Shown here in pieces: positions 1-12,987 of a DNA stretch of 64,000 nt. Made by a program: the position numbers and the translations under genes. The first letter of the stretch is position 1. Each line of letters opens with the position of its first letter. The DNA lies in assembly GCA_009617715.1 (NCBI GenBank), contig VTFK01000159.1, forward strand, positions 868,001 to 932,000, read 5' to 3'. This DNA is from Plectrocnemia conspersa. Lineage: Eukaryota; Arthropoda; Insecta; Trichoptera; Polycentropodidae. The notes beneath the pieces are model-generated. The model had not been told where the DNA came from. It did not search any database and saw only the letters and a program-made list of their open reading frames with translations.

Positions 1-3000
1 ATTCATTTTAGACGAGTGCTTATGTGAACTTTTTAGTGAATCACTCTTTATAAACGATTATATTTTCAACGCCAAAAATCAGTTCGATTCAACAAGAAAT
101 TATAACTTAACCAGATTAATTATGTGGTTGTAGGAACTGTATATGAACAGGTACATTTGAACTCTAACTGTGGCGAAAAGTTCAAACAACTAATTATATC
201 GTTTGGACAAGAGGAAGAAATTCGTGCAGGGAATGTTTTACCTTAGACCACATAAAATTAACCCAATACTGCAAATTCGTGATGCGAAAACTAACGCTGA
301 TGATAAAAATATTGTTAAAAAGACGCGAAAATAATGAACACAAACTAATTTGAATGAGTCGAGCGGAATGGAGAAATCTTCTATGTTTTTATATATTTTT
401 TTAGATCATTGTGTATTTTTCAATATTAAAAATACAAGAAAATAAAAAATAATTGAAAAAAATATTCGAGGCAAATGAAAACAATAATTTTGAAAAAGAT
501 TTTTCTGTACTGTAGAATATATAATAGCCAATTATTTTTAAGAATGAAAATTGTACGTCTGTCGCAAATTTTCGTAATACGCAAGAGACTTGACGTCTAT
601 GTTAAAAAGTACAATATATTTACAAGTACAAGATATTTTGATTCAATATTGTTCATAGCACAGCGTAAAATATTTGTTGCCTCTTATTAGCAAAATAAAA
701 ATACAGTTCGATATTTTAACACCAACAGATTACTGCAAGAGCTTTTCATACAAAATGTCACGATGAAAGCTTTTTTATCAAAAAATATATTATTTCATTC
801 GCTGTCACAACCCTTTTACTCTGTAGTTCTAATAAAAAAATATACTTAAATTTTTGTGTAATATTTAAAAAAAACAGCAAATGCAACAACAAATTAAAAT
901 ATTCGTATAAGAACAATAGTCCTTAATATAGACTTTTAAATTATTAATTTTACATAGTACATATTTAATAATGAGATTGATAATTAAGAGTAATAATATA
1001 AATAAATAAATCACGAGCTTCATTTTTGTCTATATTTTTAATTAAAAATCCAGCGAGTGGGTTTGTTAAACTTTACCACTTTAAAATTATTTTTTCTTAA
1101 TTATTTTGAGCAAGTGCATCAGTGAAAATGACTATTCGGCATAGGCGTAACTTCTTTCTGCTTTAAAATTTAAACACTATTTTGCTTTTTTATAACATAA
1201 TTGTCATAAACAGAAACAAATTGGCGATAATTTTTTTCTTTTATACAAAAGAAATGGAGCACTTGTTATGTCCATTTTAAAATCACACTGCACGTGACGT
1301 TAGTTGAAGCACCGGTGTCACAACCAGCCTTGTATTTTTACTTTTTCAATTTCTCTCGTATTTATTACGGAATTCATGTTGTATTTTTTTTATTTTTTCA
1401 ACCATAGAATAACATGTTTACTTTGTGATTATAAATGAAATTGGTTACAATGACGCCGAGGGAAAATTTGTTTTGTTAAGCCGTATCAGCGTCTCGAAAC
1501 CACAAAGAAGGATTTTTTCTGACGTCGCCGCGAGTTTTACGTCGTTAACGAATTTCATTTCCTTTGGAAATTGTGGAGACAAGAATGCATTTCGCGTAAT
1601 GAGACATGGAAGAAGAAGGACGTTCCTTGGCGGATATTACGGGAAACGTTTCAAATTGAATTGTTCCGTGTCGCCTCTATAAAGTTTTTTCCTCAGCGTT
1701 ACATCAACGGGTACGTTCGTAAACATATGCGACGAAATTGTCTATATTTTTACTTAGTTTAAACTTATACTAGTGGCTGTAAGGACAAAACTTTACAAGC
1801 AAGTAGAAAAATAACTTTAAAAATCAAGATTGCCTTGTTATCTTTTTACTATAGAAAAAAATGTTTAAAATAACAAATAAAATTAAGTGCATTACTTTGT
1901 ATGCTTTGCTTATAAAATACAGCTGTAAATAACTAAAAAATCTTAGCAACTTATTATATATAAATAAATATATTATTAGCATGTTATCAAAAGCAAATAA
2001 AATTCAGACGATGAAAACCAGTGCTAGAGAGGAGCGGTAATTGGTCCCTGCAGATGGGAAATTTAATCAAGCCCTACCAATGTTACATAATTCCACTTTA
2101 AGGGCCGGTATGTGTAAGCGATGGTTGTTGCAAAAGCGTATTTCTAAATAATTCAACCCTGTGTTTGGATATCGGGGAAAAAGAAATTATGGGATCGAAC
2201 AGAACCCATAGCAATCAGTGCGGCGAATGAGATTCGATAATCTACCTGACTTATCGCTAATTCGCATCGGGAATCGTTGATTTGGAGATTGAATTATGGA
2301 GATGGTTGGTTTTCTGGAGAATGGAATTAGCAGAAATTACAAATTTAAATTTTTCTAATTGACTGCATGTTAATTGTTTCTTATGAATTTATCTTTTTAT
2401 GTGGCATAATACGTGTAAGATATATGATGTGATAACAAGCGTTATCATTAGTGTTTTAAAACACTAATATTATTAAGTATCCTTAAGATAATTTAAAATA
2501 CTAATCACTAGCAAGCTAAGATCAAGTTATTGAGTGGTGAGAGTATGTAAAATAACATTTTTTGTTGTTTTTTGAGTATTAGTTAATATTTCATATTTAT
2601 CCGACATAGATTAACCACAGTGCATGATTTCTTATTATATTCTAAGCATTTAGATAATTATTTTGGAGTCAACCTGCAACTATATTTTATTCGAGGTATG
2701 CAAAAAAATATTATGAAATAAAATATGATATTGTTTAGAAGATGAAAGAAAATTTTTCTCTGTGTTTTCACAATATTATGTTGACAAAATACTTATTAAT
2801 TTTTAGATTAATTCTGATTTTATAAACTTTAAAATAATTATTTCGGAATCGAACTTTAATTATGTTTTTTTGAAAAAAAATCATGAAATACAAGATGACA
2901 CTGTTTGAAACAGGAAATGACAATTTTGGGTAAAAATTTTGCCGATACGCGCAGTTTCCCGATAATAACCATTATTGCAGCGCAGGTAGAAGCAAAAATA

Positions 3001-5063
3001 ACACACAATCATATTTTCGTGCGACGTATATGACTATATTCTTGTGACTTGGCTCTAATACGCGCGAATGTATGTGTGTAAAAATTGGAAGCCATTGCCA
3101 CATGCACTTGAAAGCATTCACTTTTTTTTAAATATTATGTTTCGATACAAAACTTTAATTTCAGTATTATATTATTGAGGGCCTAAAATGTATTTATATT
3201 ATTTTATCAAAGCAAAAATGATATAGAAAAATTAAAGCATAAATCAGCTTGTTAAACTAGCTATAATTATTGTATAAACAATTATTTATGTTTTTTATTT
3301 AAATATAGTAATATAGATCAAATCACACTCTCTGCTTAATAGACGAAAACTCAAATGAAATTAGTAACATCTCAGATTGCAAAGCAGTAATGATGGCGAG
3401 CAGAAGTTCAACTTAGCAGTTTCCCTCGGTTAAGTTGACCCGTCGAGATTCGGCTCAATTACGGACAAACAGCCAAATGGAATTTGGCAATTACTCGATC
3501 GAGTTACGAAGCGAGCGGTAATCACGTATAAAGTTCGCTACGTAAATACCTCAATTTATTATTAACGAGTAAGTAAAATAAATATTTAGACTATCATGTT
3601 TAAATTCGTTAACCATATTAGCCAAGATTTACTACGGGACACGACGACCGCATTAAAATCGGGTCACGTAGGGTTCGACCAGGTGATATGTATTACGTGG
3701 ACCGGAACCGAGCAAATAGTTTTCGGGTCTGGTAACTAGAGTCAGGGAATGACCTTCCACTACACCATAAGGATATGAATGAGGTCTTAATGGCTATTCC
3801 ATTAAAAGCAGCACGCCTCCGTAACGACCCTCTCGTCACCAGATCTTCGAAAACGATGACGGTAACGACTGAAGTGTAACGCCGTATTAAGTAGATTATT
3901 TATGGATAATCAATATGAAACACTAGAAAAGGTAGTAAGAAATGGGACAGGAGAATTTCTGATTAATACTCAGAAAACACTGCTTAATAATATAAGTTTT
4001 ATAGCTGACTCTATGAAATGCGATTAGCAAACATTTCGTTTCGACTTCCTCGAATGTTGGCCGTCAACAAAAATTTAATAATACAAGGATCTTAAGAATG
4101 ATTATATTATTAAATATTCGGCATGGGTTCATTCACCTACTAAATGAAATAAGAGCCAATTTTACGTAAATGCTATATAAATCATGTAAAATCCATATAA
4201 AGGCAAATGTATAACAACCAAAATCAAGATTAATTTCACTCAGAAATGATCAAAAGCAAAAATAAATAATTTTAATGAAATAATATTTTTATAATACAAT
4301 TACAAACAATTGGCTTAGTCGTTGTAATCATATGTTTTAAATACTAAAATATAATTATTAAATGTTTGTTCAATTTGTTAAAGTCGTCATTATAATGAAA
4401 ACATCGATACTAATATTCTATTCAAACATAATTATTTTTCAATTTTCTTACATACCGACGTATGGCTATGCACGTTATAAAATCATTAAATTTAATCCAA
4501 TCATATCGGCGAGAGCTGTTACTAGAGTGTCCCTCGAAAGAATATAAAAATAATTTTACGACTTTAAGCCTCGGCTGGATTAAAAAGTACACCTTGAGCG
4601 AACGAAAGTGCCCACGTACCAATCCAAATATGAAACATCCGATCCCGGGGATTACGGGACCTTTTTCGTAACGAAGATAAACGAATCCCGCGGGAGCGTG
4701 GAAATCTTTTATGTTTGCCGAGGGACCGTCGTGCAAATATATGCACACAAAAGTGGTATTGATCTAGGCACATGGCGGAGCCGAGAGGTATTGCATAGAG
4801 CGATATTGAATTTGGTTCTCGTGCTCTTTTCAACTCATAGCAGCATTGACCGTTGTTTTACGCGGTGTTGGCAGATTTATTATGAGAAAAACGACCCGGG
4901 CGTATTACGCTAATGCACTTTTTGAACGCCTACCACCATTATATGAGAATTCTAGACACACACTACAAGATTGCGGTAATGAGTCGAGAAAATAGCCAGT
5001 CGTTTTGCGGTTGGATGGAGAAAAGTTCATACCGAGAATATCTTAATTTGAGGTTTAAACATA
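1..5063. other. AT-rich non-coding region with GC-richer islands
   Basis: I see no convincing coding exon here. The open frames are short, overlap each other on both strands and resemble no family I know. Most of the stretch is AT-rich with poly-A and poly-T runs. Three patches are clearly richer in GC and in CpG: about 1420-1710, 2010-2290 and 3360-3900. They lack long frames and may be cis-regulatory. Another GC-richer patch is at 4490-4920. If the Ly6-type gene at 16458 has a distant first exon, this could be its 5' flank or first intron; that is inference only. Confidence 0.5.
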
Positions 5064-5065
5064 TA

Positions 5066-6801
5066 CATTGTACTCTCGATTATCCGGCTGCGATTATACG
5101 TACTTGAAATAAATTATTATTTATAATTAATTTCAAATTTTGAAATCATCATAGTCGTGTATTGTGATAATGAATCTAGAACTAAAAAAATAAGCTTTTC
5201 GTGATTGAAAAAGTAAAAACCTACATCATTTAAGGGGACTGAAAAAATCTTGCTGTTGATTATTAAAACAAATGAGCATGGATAGATAGAGATCTTTGAA
5301 GATTGGTTCAAAACCAAATGGGTTCCTGAAGTAGGAGATTTTTTAAAAAGTAAAAGTATTTATGGGGGATTCTATTTTTGAAACTCGCGTAAAAATCTGT
5401 GACCAAAAATGATCATTTATCAATAAGTATAAACTAGACAATAGTGGGATCACACAAAGGCCCTCGCTACGGCTAGGAAAAAACGATTTCCGATAAATAA
5501 CATGCAAGGATTCTCCGGTGCATAGAATGTATATTTATTTGGGAAATAATATATCACCGGATGACAAAAAACCACCGTAAGGCCACAACATTCCCATTGC
5601 ACAATTCGGCCTCGGAGATGTCCATCAAGCAAATGTCACTTTCTAAAGACGTATACATATTTTGTTGTTCTAAGAAGCGAGTGCAACGATTGGCTGGATG
5701 ATCGCTAAATGATTGTGATTGGTGAATACATAAGGCTGGTCTCCAATGAGGACCAGACAGAAACCGGCAGACACTCGAAGCAGATTCGGCCCGCCCGCGG
5801 ACAACATACGGTCATGGAAGCTCACATCCTGAGAGGGACTCTACCATACGAGCACCATATCAAAAAAAGATCAACCTCCGCTATACTATCGCTGGCACAT
5901 CAATCAGAACTCTAAGAATCTTCCACTAACATCATCCTTGCGCTAGCTTCTCCACCACTACTCGGAAAAAAACACCTCGCCCATCATAACCTGCGAAAGG
6001 CTGCGAAGTCCCACCACAAAGGGTTAGAATCCCAAGATATTGGTAATAGATAATCCAAATGAAAGCATATAGAAAACGAAAGACGGCCTTACGGTTGAAA
6101 TTTTTTGCCGCCTAATGTTAATTCAACTCATAGACCAAGGCGTTATATCAAAATAAAACGGTTTTGCCGTGCTGGTCTTCTTAAAACTCTTGCTGAGGAA
6201 GATGATGGCTTGATTAATTTCTAGAGAAAAATTGGATAATATACATGGAATAGCACAATCAAAAGTAAATTCAGTAATACTTGTACGATCATGGAGAAAG
6301 ATTCCTCCTGAAGTAGAAAAATATGTATTGAATTTAAAATAGACTGAGGCAAGTGATGTATCTGAAAAATGCAGATTAATGGAAAATTCAATATTCTTTG
6401 AAAACGTCGAACAGGAAAACATCGAGCAGTAGTTTGATCGCTATTCAAATGAATGGTGCGAATATCGTTTCTATTGTTATTTAAACCGGAAAGAAAGTGA
6501 GTGTTAGTGAGAATAAAAGGGAAAAAGATACTATTACTTTAGTCACAAGACAGCACTGAACTACACCGACCAAAGGGGGTTCAAATAACGATAGCTCTTA
6601 GAGAAGATCGTACTGATATTCGAAAATTATTGAGAGATTCCCAAAATAAACGAGAATCACAGATTTTCTTGACAAATAAAAAAAATGATAATCTGTATTT
6701 TAAATACATTATATACACACGGTAGTTTAGGATTATCTGAGTTTTTTAATTTTCTGTGCCCATCCTCCCCAGCATTAGCTCGGATAATCGAGAGTATACT
6801 G
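5066..6801 (+). mobile_element. Decayed Tigger/pogo-type DNA transposon with intact terminal inverted repeats
   Basis: The two ends are inverted repeats of each other. The left end begins CATTGTACTCTCGATTATCC and the right end, read on the other strand, begins CAGTATACTCTCGATTATCC. Both are flanked by TA (5064-5065 and 6802-6803), the target duplication of Tc1/mariner/pogo elements. Inside, the plus strand around 6117-6470 shows a broken pogo/jerky-type transposase C-terminal half. LIQLIDQGVIS matches the family's 'QPMDQGVI' segment, followed by KRFCRAGLLKTLAEEDDG and then VRSWRKIPPEVEKY, the 'SWRK' region, with in-frame stops and frame changes between them. The element is about 1.74 kb, shorter than usual for a complete copy, and cannot make an active transposase. 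The 5' half (5450-5920) was not recognised. Assignment to the superfamily is firm; the subfamily is not. Confidence 0.82.
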
Positions 6802-6803
6802 TA

Positions 6804-9800
6804 GTTACTAAACAATAAAGAGAACATTTTGTTATAAAACTATCGCAAGCAAGCTGTATCTAAGTCCACCAAAAAGTTATTAATCTAGTACCGCACCTCA
6901 TTCTCTCATTAACCTTTCGAAGCAGTCACGAAGTTTAAATGTTTACAGTTGTCTCACTTTCGCGCATATATTACATTAGGGGTAGGCATAATTTCCATTC
7001 TCGCAGGCCACACTTAAATAACATTTGGTTTAAATAAAAAGTTTTAGACCAATAGATATTTAGTTACACATTGTCTGAAAAACTTCACATTGTTGAAGTT
7101 CATCAAGCTGCAAAGCGTATTTTTTAGGCATATGTATATATTGATCCGCTTTGTTTCTAATATTCTACTCATAAATTTATTTCTTAAAGATTTGTTTGGC
7201 AGTGCAATGCAAAATTTAAAAAAAAATTAATGCCAAATACTAAAAAAATAATAAGAATTGTTTGCATCTAAAGCTTAATATTTTCAAATATATTATATTC
7301 CGTATAACTGTTAATAAGTTTAATTCTAGGATTATTTAACCGCGTAGAGCGAAAACTTTAGATATGTTACTCATGTTTTTGTTTTTGTTTTGAAAAATAA
7401 ATTAGAGCATATTTAGTTAAACTACCATTACAGTTTTTCCCTATATTTATAATATCGTTAGTTTTCATTTACTAAAACATTTCGGTGAAATTCGTAGAAA
7501 TATTACAGAAGCATTTTTAATTACGTTTTATAACTAATTATGATAGACAATGATACATAGTACACATAATAATATTTTTTATGCGTAAAAATCCCTGTTA
7601 TTATTTTTTTATCAAGTGACAAAACTTCAAGTATTGCACAATAGGGATATAATTAAAATTTAGTTTGAATTTGACTAACAGTATAATTTATGCAATAATA
7701 ACATGCAATTAAAACATGTTTTTTTGTTACAAATAAAAAAATAATTTCTAATGGAAAAGACGGGAAAAATTCATTGCGCGTTCTTCGTAGAAATAAGCGT
7801 CCCTCGATGTTATAATAAAAATAAATACATTAATAAAATTAGGTGGGTTGTGATAATTCACTGTTCAGAAACAGTTTTATAATCACACTAAATTATGCAA
7901 TCAATCTATCTAAACATTACGACGTTAATATTAATACTGATCCACGCTTAAAGAAAATTTTATAAATAATTAAGAGTTAGTAAAAACACATTACCAAATT
8001 TAATGTATCTGAAAACTATACTTTGTATTCTGAATGTTTTAAAAATATACTTTGAAACGTAAAGAGAAATATTATATATTTAAAATACTCTTGACAATAA
8101 GGGTCATATAAAACTACAATAAATGTAACTTTGTTAGCATATAAACTTGCATGACACAGACCGTAAAGATTTTACGGGCGAAAGCGTCATATTTATACAG
8201 TAGCTTTCGCAATTAATTTGGACCTCAGTTAAAACTTCATTTCAAACATCACGACAACCAACTAGGACATAATAATTCGTTTTATATATTTTTAAAACAA
8301 AAATTCTAATTAAAAACCTTGATGGTTTTAAAGCAGAGTACATAATTTCATGTCCTCGGAGAGATTAAATCTTGCATCAAGACCAAAGAAGCTGATTAGC
8401 AAAGCAATTAACGACGTTTACGTTAAATTATTTTTTAAAGTCTCAAAGGGCTTAAATAAATTTCATCAGTATTATTTTATGGATAAAAATAGACAAAGTA
8501 CAACATAAAATCGCATTACCATCAAAAGTAAGTTCGTTATGGATGAAAAAACACAAAAGAAACATCCGCGGATTTATTGTGGATTTGTTGCGAACTGGGA
8601 ATACATTTAAATAACACAATAGTACCAGGGCAGCACTGGACCAAATTATTTTGGACAATAAAAAAATCTACCAACCGGGAATACTTTCAAATATTCATCG
8701 TTATATTTTTTTTCTCTCTGTCCCGATTTAATAACGCGCATCCGTTCGTATATAAATAATTGTAACTGTGCATAGATATGAAGAAAATTCACCCGGATTC
8801 ACCTGGAAGTGTATTTTAATTAATATTTAAAATTTGAGTCTTTTGACAATTTTTGAGATGAAAGAAAAGAGCGGAACCGAACGAGGGTTCTTGACAGAAT
8901 CATTCGGAACATTTTGCTGAATCAATCGACGCTTTCTCGCTCTAATGCACACCGGGAAAAATATAAGGAGTGAGTTTTCTTGTTTAAGGCAGTCGTTAAA
9001 GATTTTCGATCTTCCTGGTAGTCCTTGAATGTTTTCAGCTCAACGAACAACGCTGATCGCGGAATTAATTAAGATATAAGGCACCATGAATATATGTATG
9101 TATATGTACGATATTCCTAGAAAACCTTTCAATTTAATCAACAAGTAGATATAAAAATATTAAGCCTGACATATTAAAAAAAATGTACGTATTTTGTCAG
9201 TTATTACAAAATAAAATATTTTCCAATTCAGCGATGCATAAAAAATATTCAAACTTAAGTAACTTTTGATGAAAAAATCTCTTAGTACTAACGTAATTGG
9301 TGTTTATGTATTCACCTCTCTTTTATATTCAACTATAAAAGAATGGAGCAATCATTTCAAAATGGCTTCAGAATTCATCTAAAACAAAGGTCGGCAAAAA
9401 TTATGTTAGCTCAGAATACAGGTGTTTTTTTATAATTTATAAACACTAAATAATATTTTAGTAGCGAAATATTGCGACTTATGATACACAAACCAAAAAC
9501 AGCACGCCCACATGACACGTGCGACTGAAGAATCGCGTGCGATCCTAGTAGCCATCAAGACGTGCGTCGCGATATTTTATTTCTACCAACGTACGTGGTG
9601 GGGATACGGCTGGCCCGTACGAACGTCTATATAACGCGGTACCAAAACTGTATTTGACACACTCGTCCCTCGGAATACTACTTCGCTCCAAGGACTTCTT
9701 TGGCCATGGATTTTGAGACCTCCAGAAAACGCGCTCAAGATCACAAGTACCGACTTACAAAATGATACTTTCTGATGCAATCCAAGACCTGTGTTCGAGG

Positions 9801-10885
9801 CGACTACGACTTATACGCTTCACTACAACTTACATCCAAAGAGTCAAACTTTTTTTCATTGTAAATACAGGAAAGCAAATATAAACTTCAATTTATCACA
9901 TAATTTATTATCTTGTGTTCAAAAGAATATAATTAAAAGGGAAATTTTTCGTTCCATTAAAATAATGGATTTTAGAATTTTAATTATTTCAATCAATCAA
10001 ACATGTCCCAAAAATAGATTATTAAAAATAAACGAAATTATAATATTCAACATTAACCTATTATACTAATATTGTGAATATGTCTATTAATGAACGCAGC
10101 TTTAAATAAATTCCATAAGTTTTTTTAAATTAGATTTATTGGGTAAGATATATCATAATAACGGTAATTTGAAACAAGTTGCTTTGAGGAAACAACTTTT
10201 AAACATCAAAAGTATTAAAGTAAAGCGAAATAGAAGACCATTAAAAGAATATCACATTTTCGGTCGGATACTTTTGAACCTGTCGATAAGTATAGAAATA
10301 TACGTATATTAAAAGCATCGCTATGACTGAAAATATAAAATACTCTCAAGTTTATATATTTTTACGAAAACATAAGTAAACGATTAGTATTCCGAAAACC
10401 AGCATTTTTATGAAATACATAAAAATACATTAAAACTTTTGGAATTACCGTAATGAAACTTTCCTACTTAATCTGGTGAAAATCCGTTTTTGATATTTTT
10501 AAATATATAAATATTTCATCAACTTCAAAAGTTTTCCTAACTTCGAGCATATTTGCGAAAAAAATACTTAAATAATCGAAAAGCAAATCTAAGTATTAGT
10601 TTATTTTTAAAGCGTTTAATGTTATCGAATACCAACAAAAATAACATAATATACATATATAATATTATAAACTTTTAAAGGATTTTCACATAAAGCAAAA
10701 TAAACAAGCTAAAATTGTAAAAATAGTAACTATTCATGTAACTGTTGTAGTATGTACGTTAAAAATATATTTTCTTCATAACGTAATATTTCTAAGAATA
10801 TATCCGTAATTCTGCTATTTTTATAGAAATATTAATGGCATATCAGTGATGTTCCAAAAATGTAAATAAACTAAGATAATGATTA
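6804..10885. other. Non-coding AT-rich region
   Basis: No gene could be supported. The sequence is AT-rich with no long open frame. One GC-richer patch at about 9490-9800 contains a TATATAA at about 9629 and several CpG-rich words, so it could be a promoter or a regulatory island, but no open frame with a recognisable product follows. The remainder shows only simple A/T runs. Confidence 0.45.
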
Positions 10886-12987
10886 TTAACAGCTTAACGC
10901 CCGAGGACTCGTATACGCGTCTTAATATAACATTTTTTAGTGGCCGTGAACTCAGGCATGAATCCTGTGTCATGCGTTTTCTTTTAAAAAAAATACTGGG
11001 ATACCATCAAGTTTGCCTCTATCTGATAATCAGAGATAGTAGTATACTATTTCTACGTACTATCATGTGAAAAATAAATTATATTTTACTTTATATTTTT
11101 GTGAAAAGAGTCGTCTTATCTCATTGCGACGCAATGCAATGAGACGTCGCCTATTTAGGGTACGTGAATTTTTTTTATGAAATGTTTGAGCCATAATTAT
11201 TTATTTCATATAAAAATAATATTTTATGGTTCACTTCTTGAACAAAAATAAATTTAAAGGGGAAAACTGTCTGGCAAGGTAAACATAAAACCAATCCAAT
11301 TAAAATAAATCTAATAATTCCGGTCGATAGTACTTTAATTAACAAAGTTTTTCAATCTAAAATTCTGTATATTATTGCCAAATTATAAAAATATCCGTTT
11401 ATAATATAATATAATTTGCACTCACCAATTTTTCGGCGTCCTTTTTCTGCTTACAACTGTCACATACACATTTATTTTTATCACTACACTTATAAACCAC
11501 ACTATCTCCTTACTTATATTTATTTTTATTATTTACACTTTTTTTTATTTACACTATTCACATTTTTTGATACGTATAAAAACACTCGGCAATACGAAGA
11601 GGAATTTCACTTTTTCTGCACATACTTTCTTCTCACATATTCTCTACGTTTTATTTTTATTGGCTGACGGTTTTCCAGCTTATCCGTAAGCCTTTCTGGT
11701 GGATTGACAACACGGACACGGCAAGATGTGGTAGAAACTGGCGAAATGTCTTTAGAATCGATAGATATCACTGAATTCTGCATCCATCCTTTAGTCTTAC
11801 TCAAGAGAAAATCTTTGAATTTAATTTTGCTGTTACGATTCAAATTTTGATAGACATTGAACGAATAAAACAATGCACATTAATATAAACAAAAAATAAC
11901 ATTTTTTGTTTATTCCATTGTTTTTCGAAATATTTTGTAACTAAGTCGTTTTGGGTTTTTTATATCTATTATCTGTTATGAAAAGTAGATATCATTCTGA
12001 AATATCTTTTCTTATTTTTTTCTCCAGATACGGATTTAGTGCTTTCATCGCCGTGTTTACAAATCATCCTGCATTTTCGGTGTAGGTATAATTTTAAATT
12101 ACTAATAAAACCGGTATCTGTTTTGCAAACCATTTTATTGAACATTCCATATTTGGTTGAGGACTGAATATCCGAAAAATAAGTCTACCTAACTATGGAA
12201 TCAGTTCCTCATCCAGTGAAAGGTTTTGATTTGACTTGTAAATATCATTGAATTTGCCTAAAGAGTAATTAACAATTGGTTTTACTTTCACCAGTCAATC
12301 TGTACTATTTGAAATAATAATGCAAAAAAGTTAAAATTTGTCTAGATATTATTTCGAACAAATCATCGCCAATAAATAAATTGGCCACTTCTTCGATGCT
12401 TTTATTGAGAAAAACGTGGTCCTCTGGAATACGTTCAAAATCTTGACAATCGCTTGTTGGATCAAATTGACTCGTCTTCTGGGATAATATCACTATCACA
12501 CTTACCATCACTGAATGAAAGTAAATTCATCACACGCGGTCTATATTCACGTACCCTTGAATTAGAATCACTTTCGCACATTTCAATATATTCACAATCA
12601 CTGTGGGCGTTGAAAAAATCTCTTTCGTCCATTTTCTAATCTTTGAAAATATTTTTTTTTAATTAAAATCACAATCACAAAAGAACACTTGAGCAACTTT
12701 CGCGATACGTTTTGGTCGATAGTTCAGAAGAAACTAAGTACATTACTTCAATTATAAAATGCATTCTCGAATTGGGGGTTACATCATATACTTTTTTCAA
12801 AAGGTATGTCTTAAAATATTGATGCGAAAAATTATAAGAAAGCTACATATTAAATTTCAATAAAATATCTTAATTAGTTTACAGGTTATAGGGAATTTAC
12901 TAAAAAAAAAATTGTTTGACTTATTCTGCGAAATCACTCGGCCACTAAGCAAAGTTCAGCAAAAAACCCCGGGCGGTAAGCTGTTAA
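10886..12987 (-). mobile_element. Decayed piggyBac element, TTAA-flanked, about 2.1 kb
   Basis: The ends are TTAA at 10886-10889 and 12984-12987, the piggyBac target. Inside them are inverted repeats: left CAGCTTAACGCCCGAGG, right (other strand) CAGCTTACCGCCCGGGG, 15 of 17 matching. A second, subterminal shared word, TAGTGGCCG, lies inside each end. The minus strand carries a broken transposase. An N-terminal piece starts at 12632 (MDERDFFNAHSDCEY, acidic as usual for piggyBac). After a break comes the segment at 12305-12511 with IEEVANLFIGDDLFEIISRQ. A basic C-terminal piece at 11607-11873 contains RVVNPPERLTDKLE. The catalytic middle, expected between about 11874 and 12304, is too short and not recognisable, so the copy is dead. 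Ends and target site are directly visible; calling the inner fragments transposase is family knowledge. Confidence 0.85.

Noticed and set aside
4422..4913. Overlapping frames of 60-108 codons on both strands
   Set aside because: They overlap each other, lack family features and coincide only with a locally GC-richer patch.
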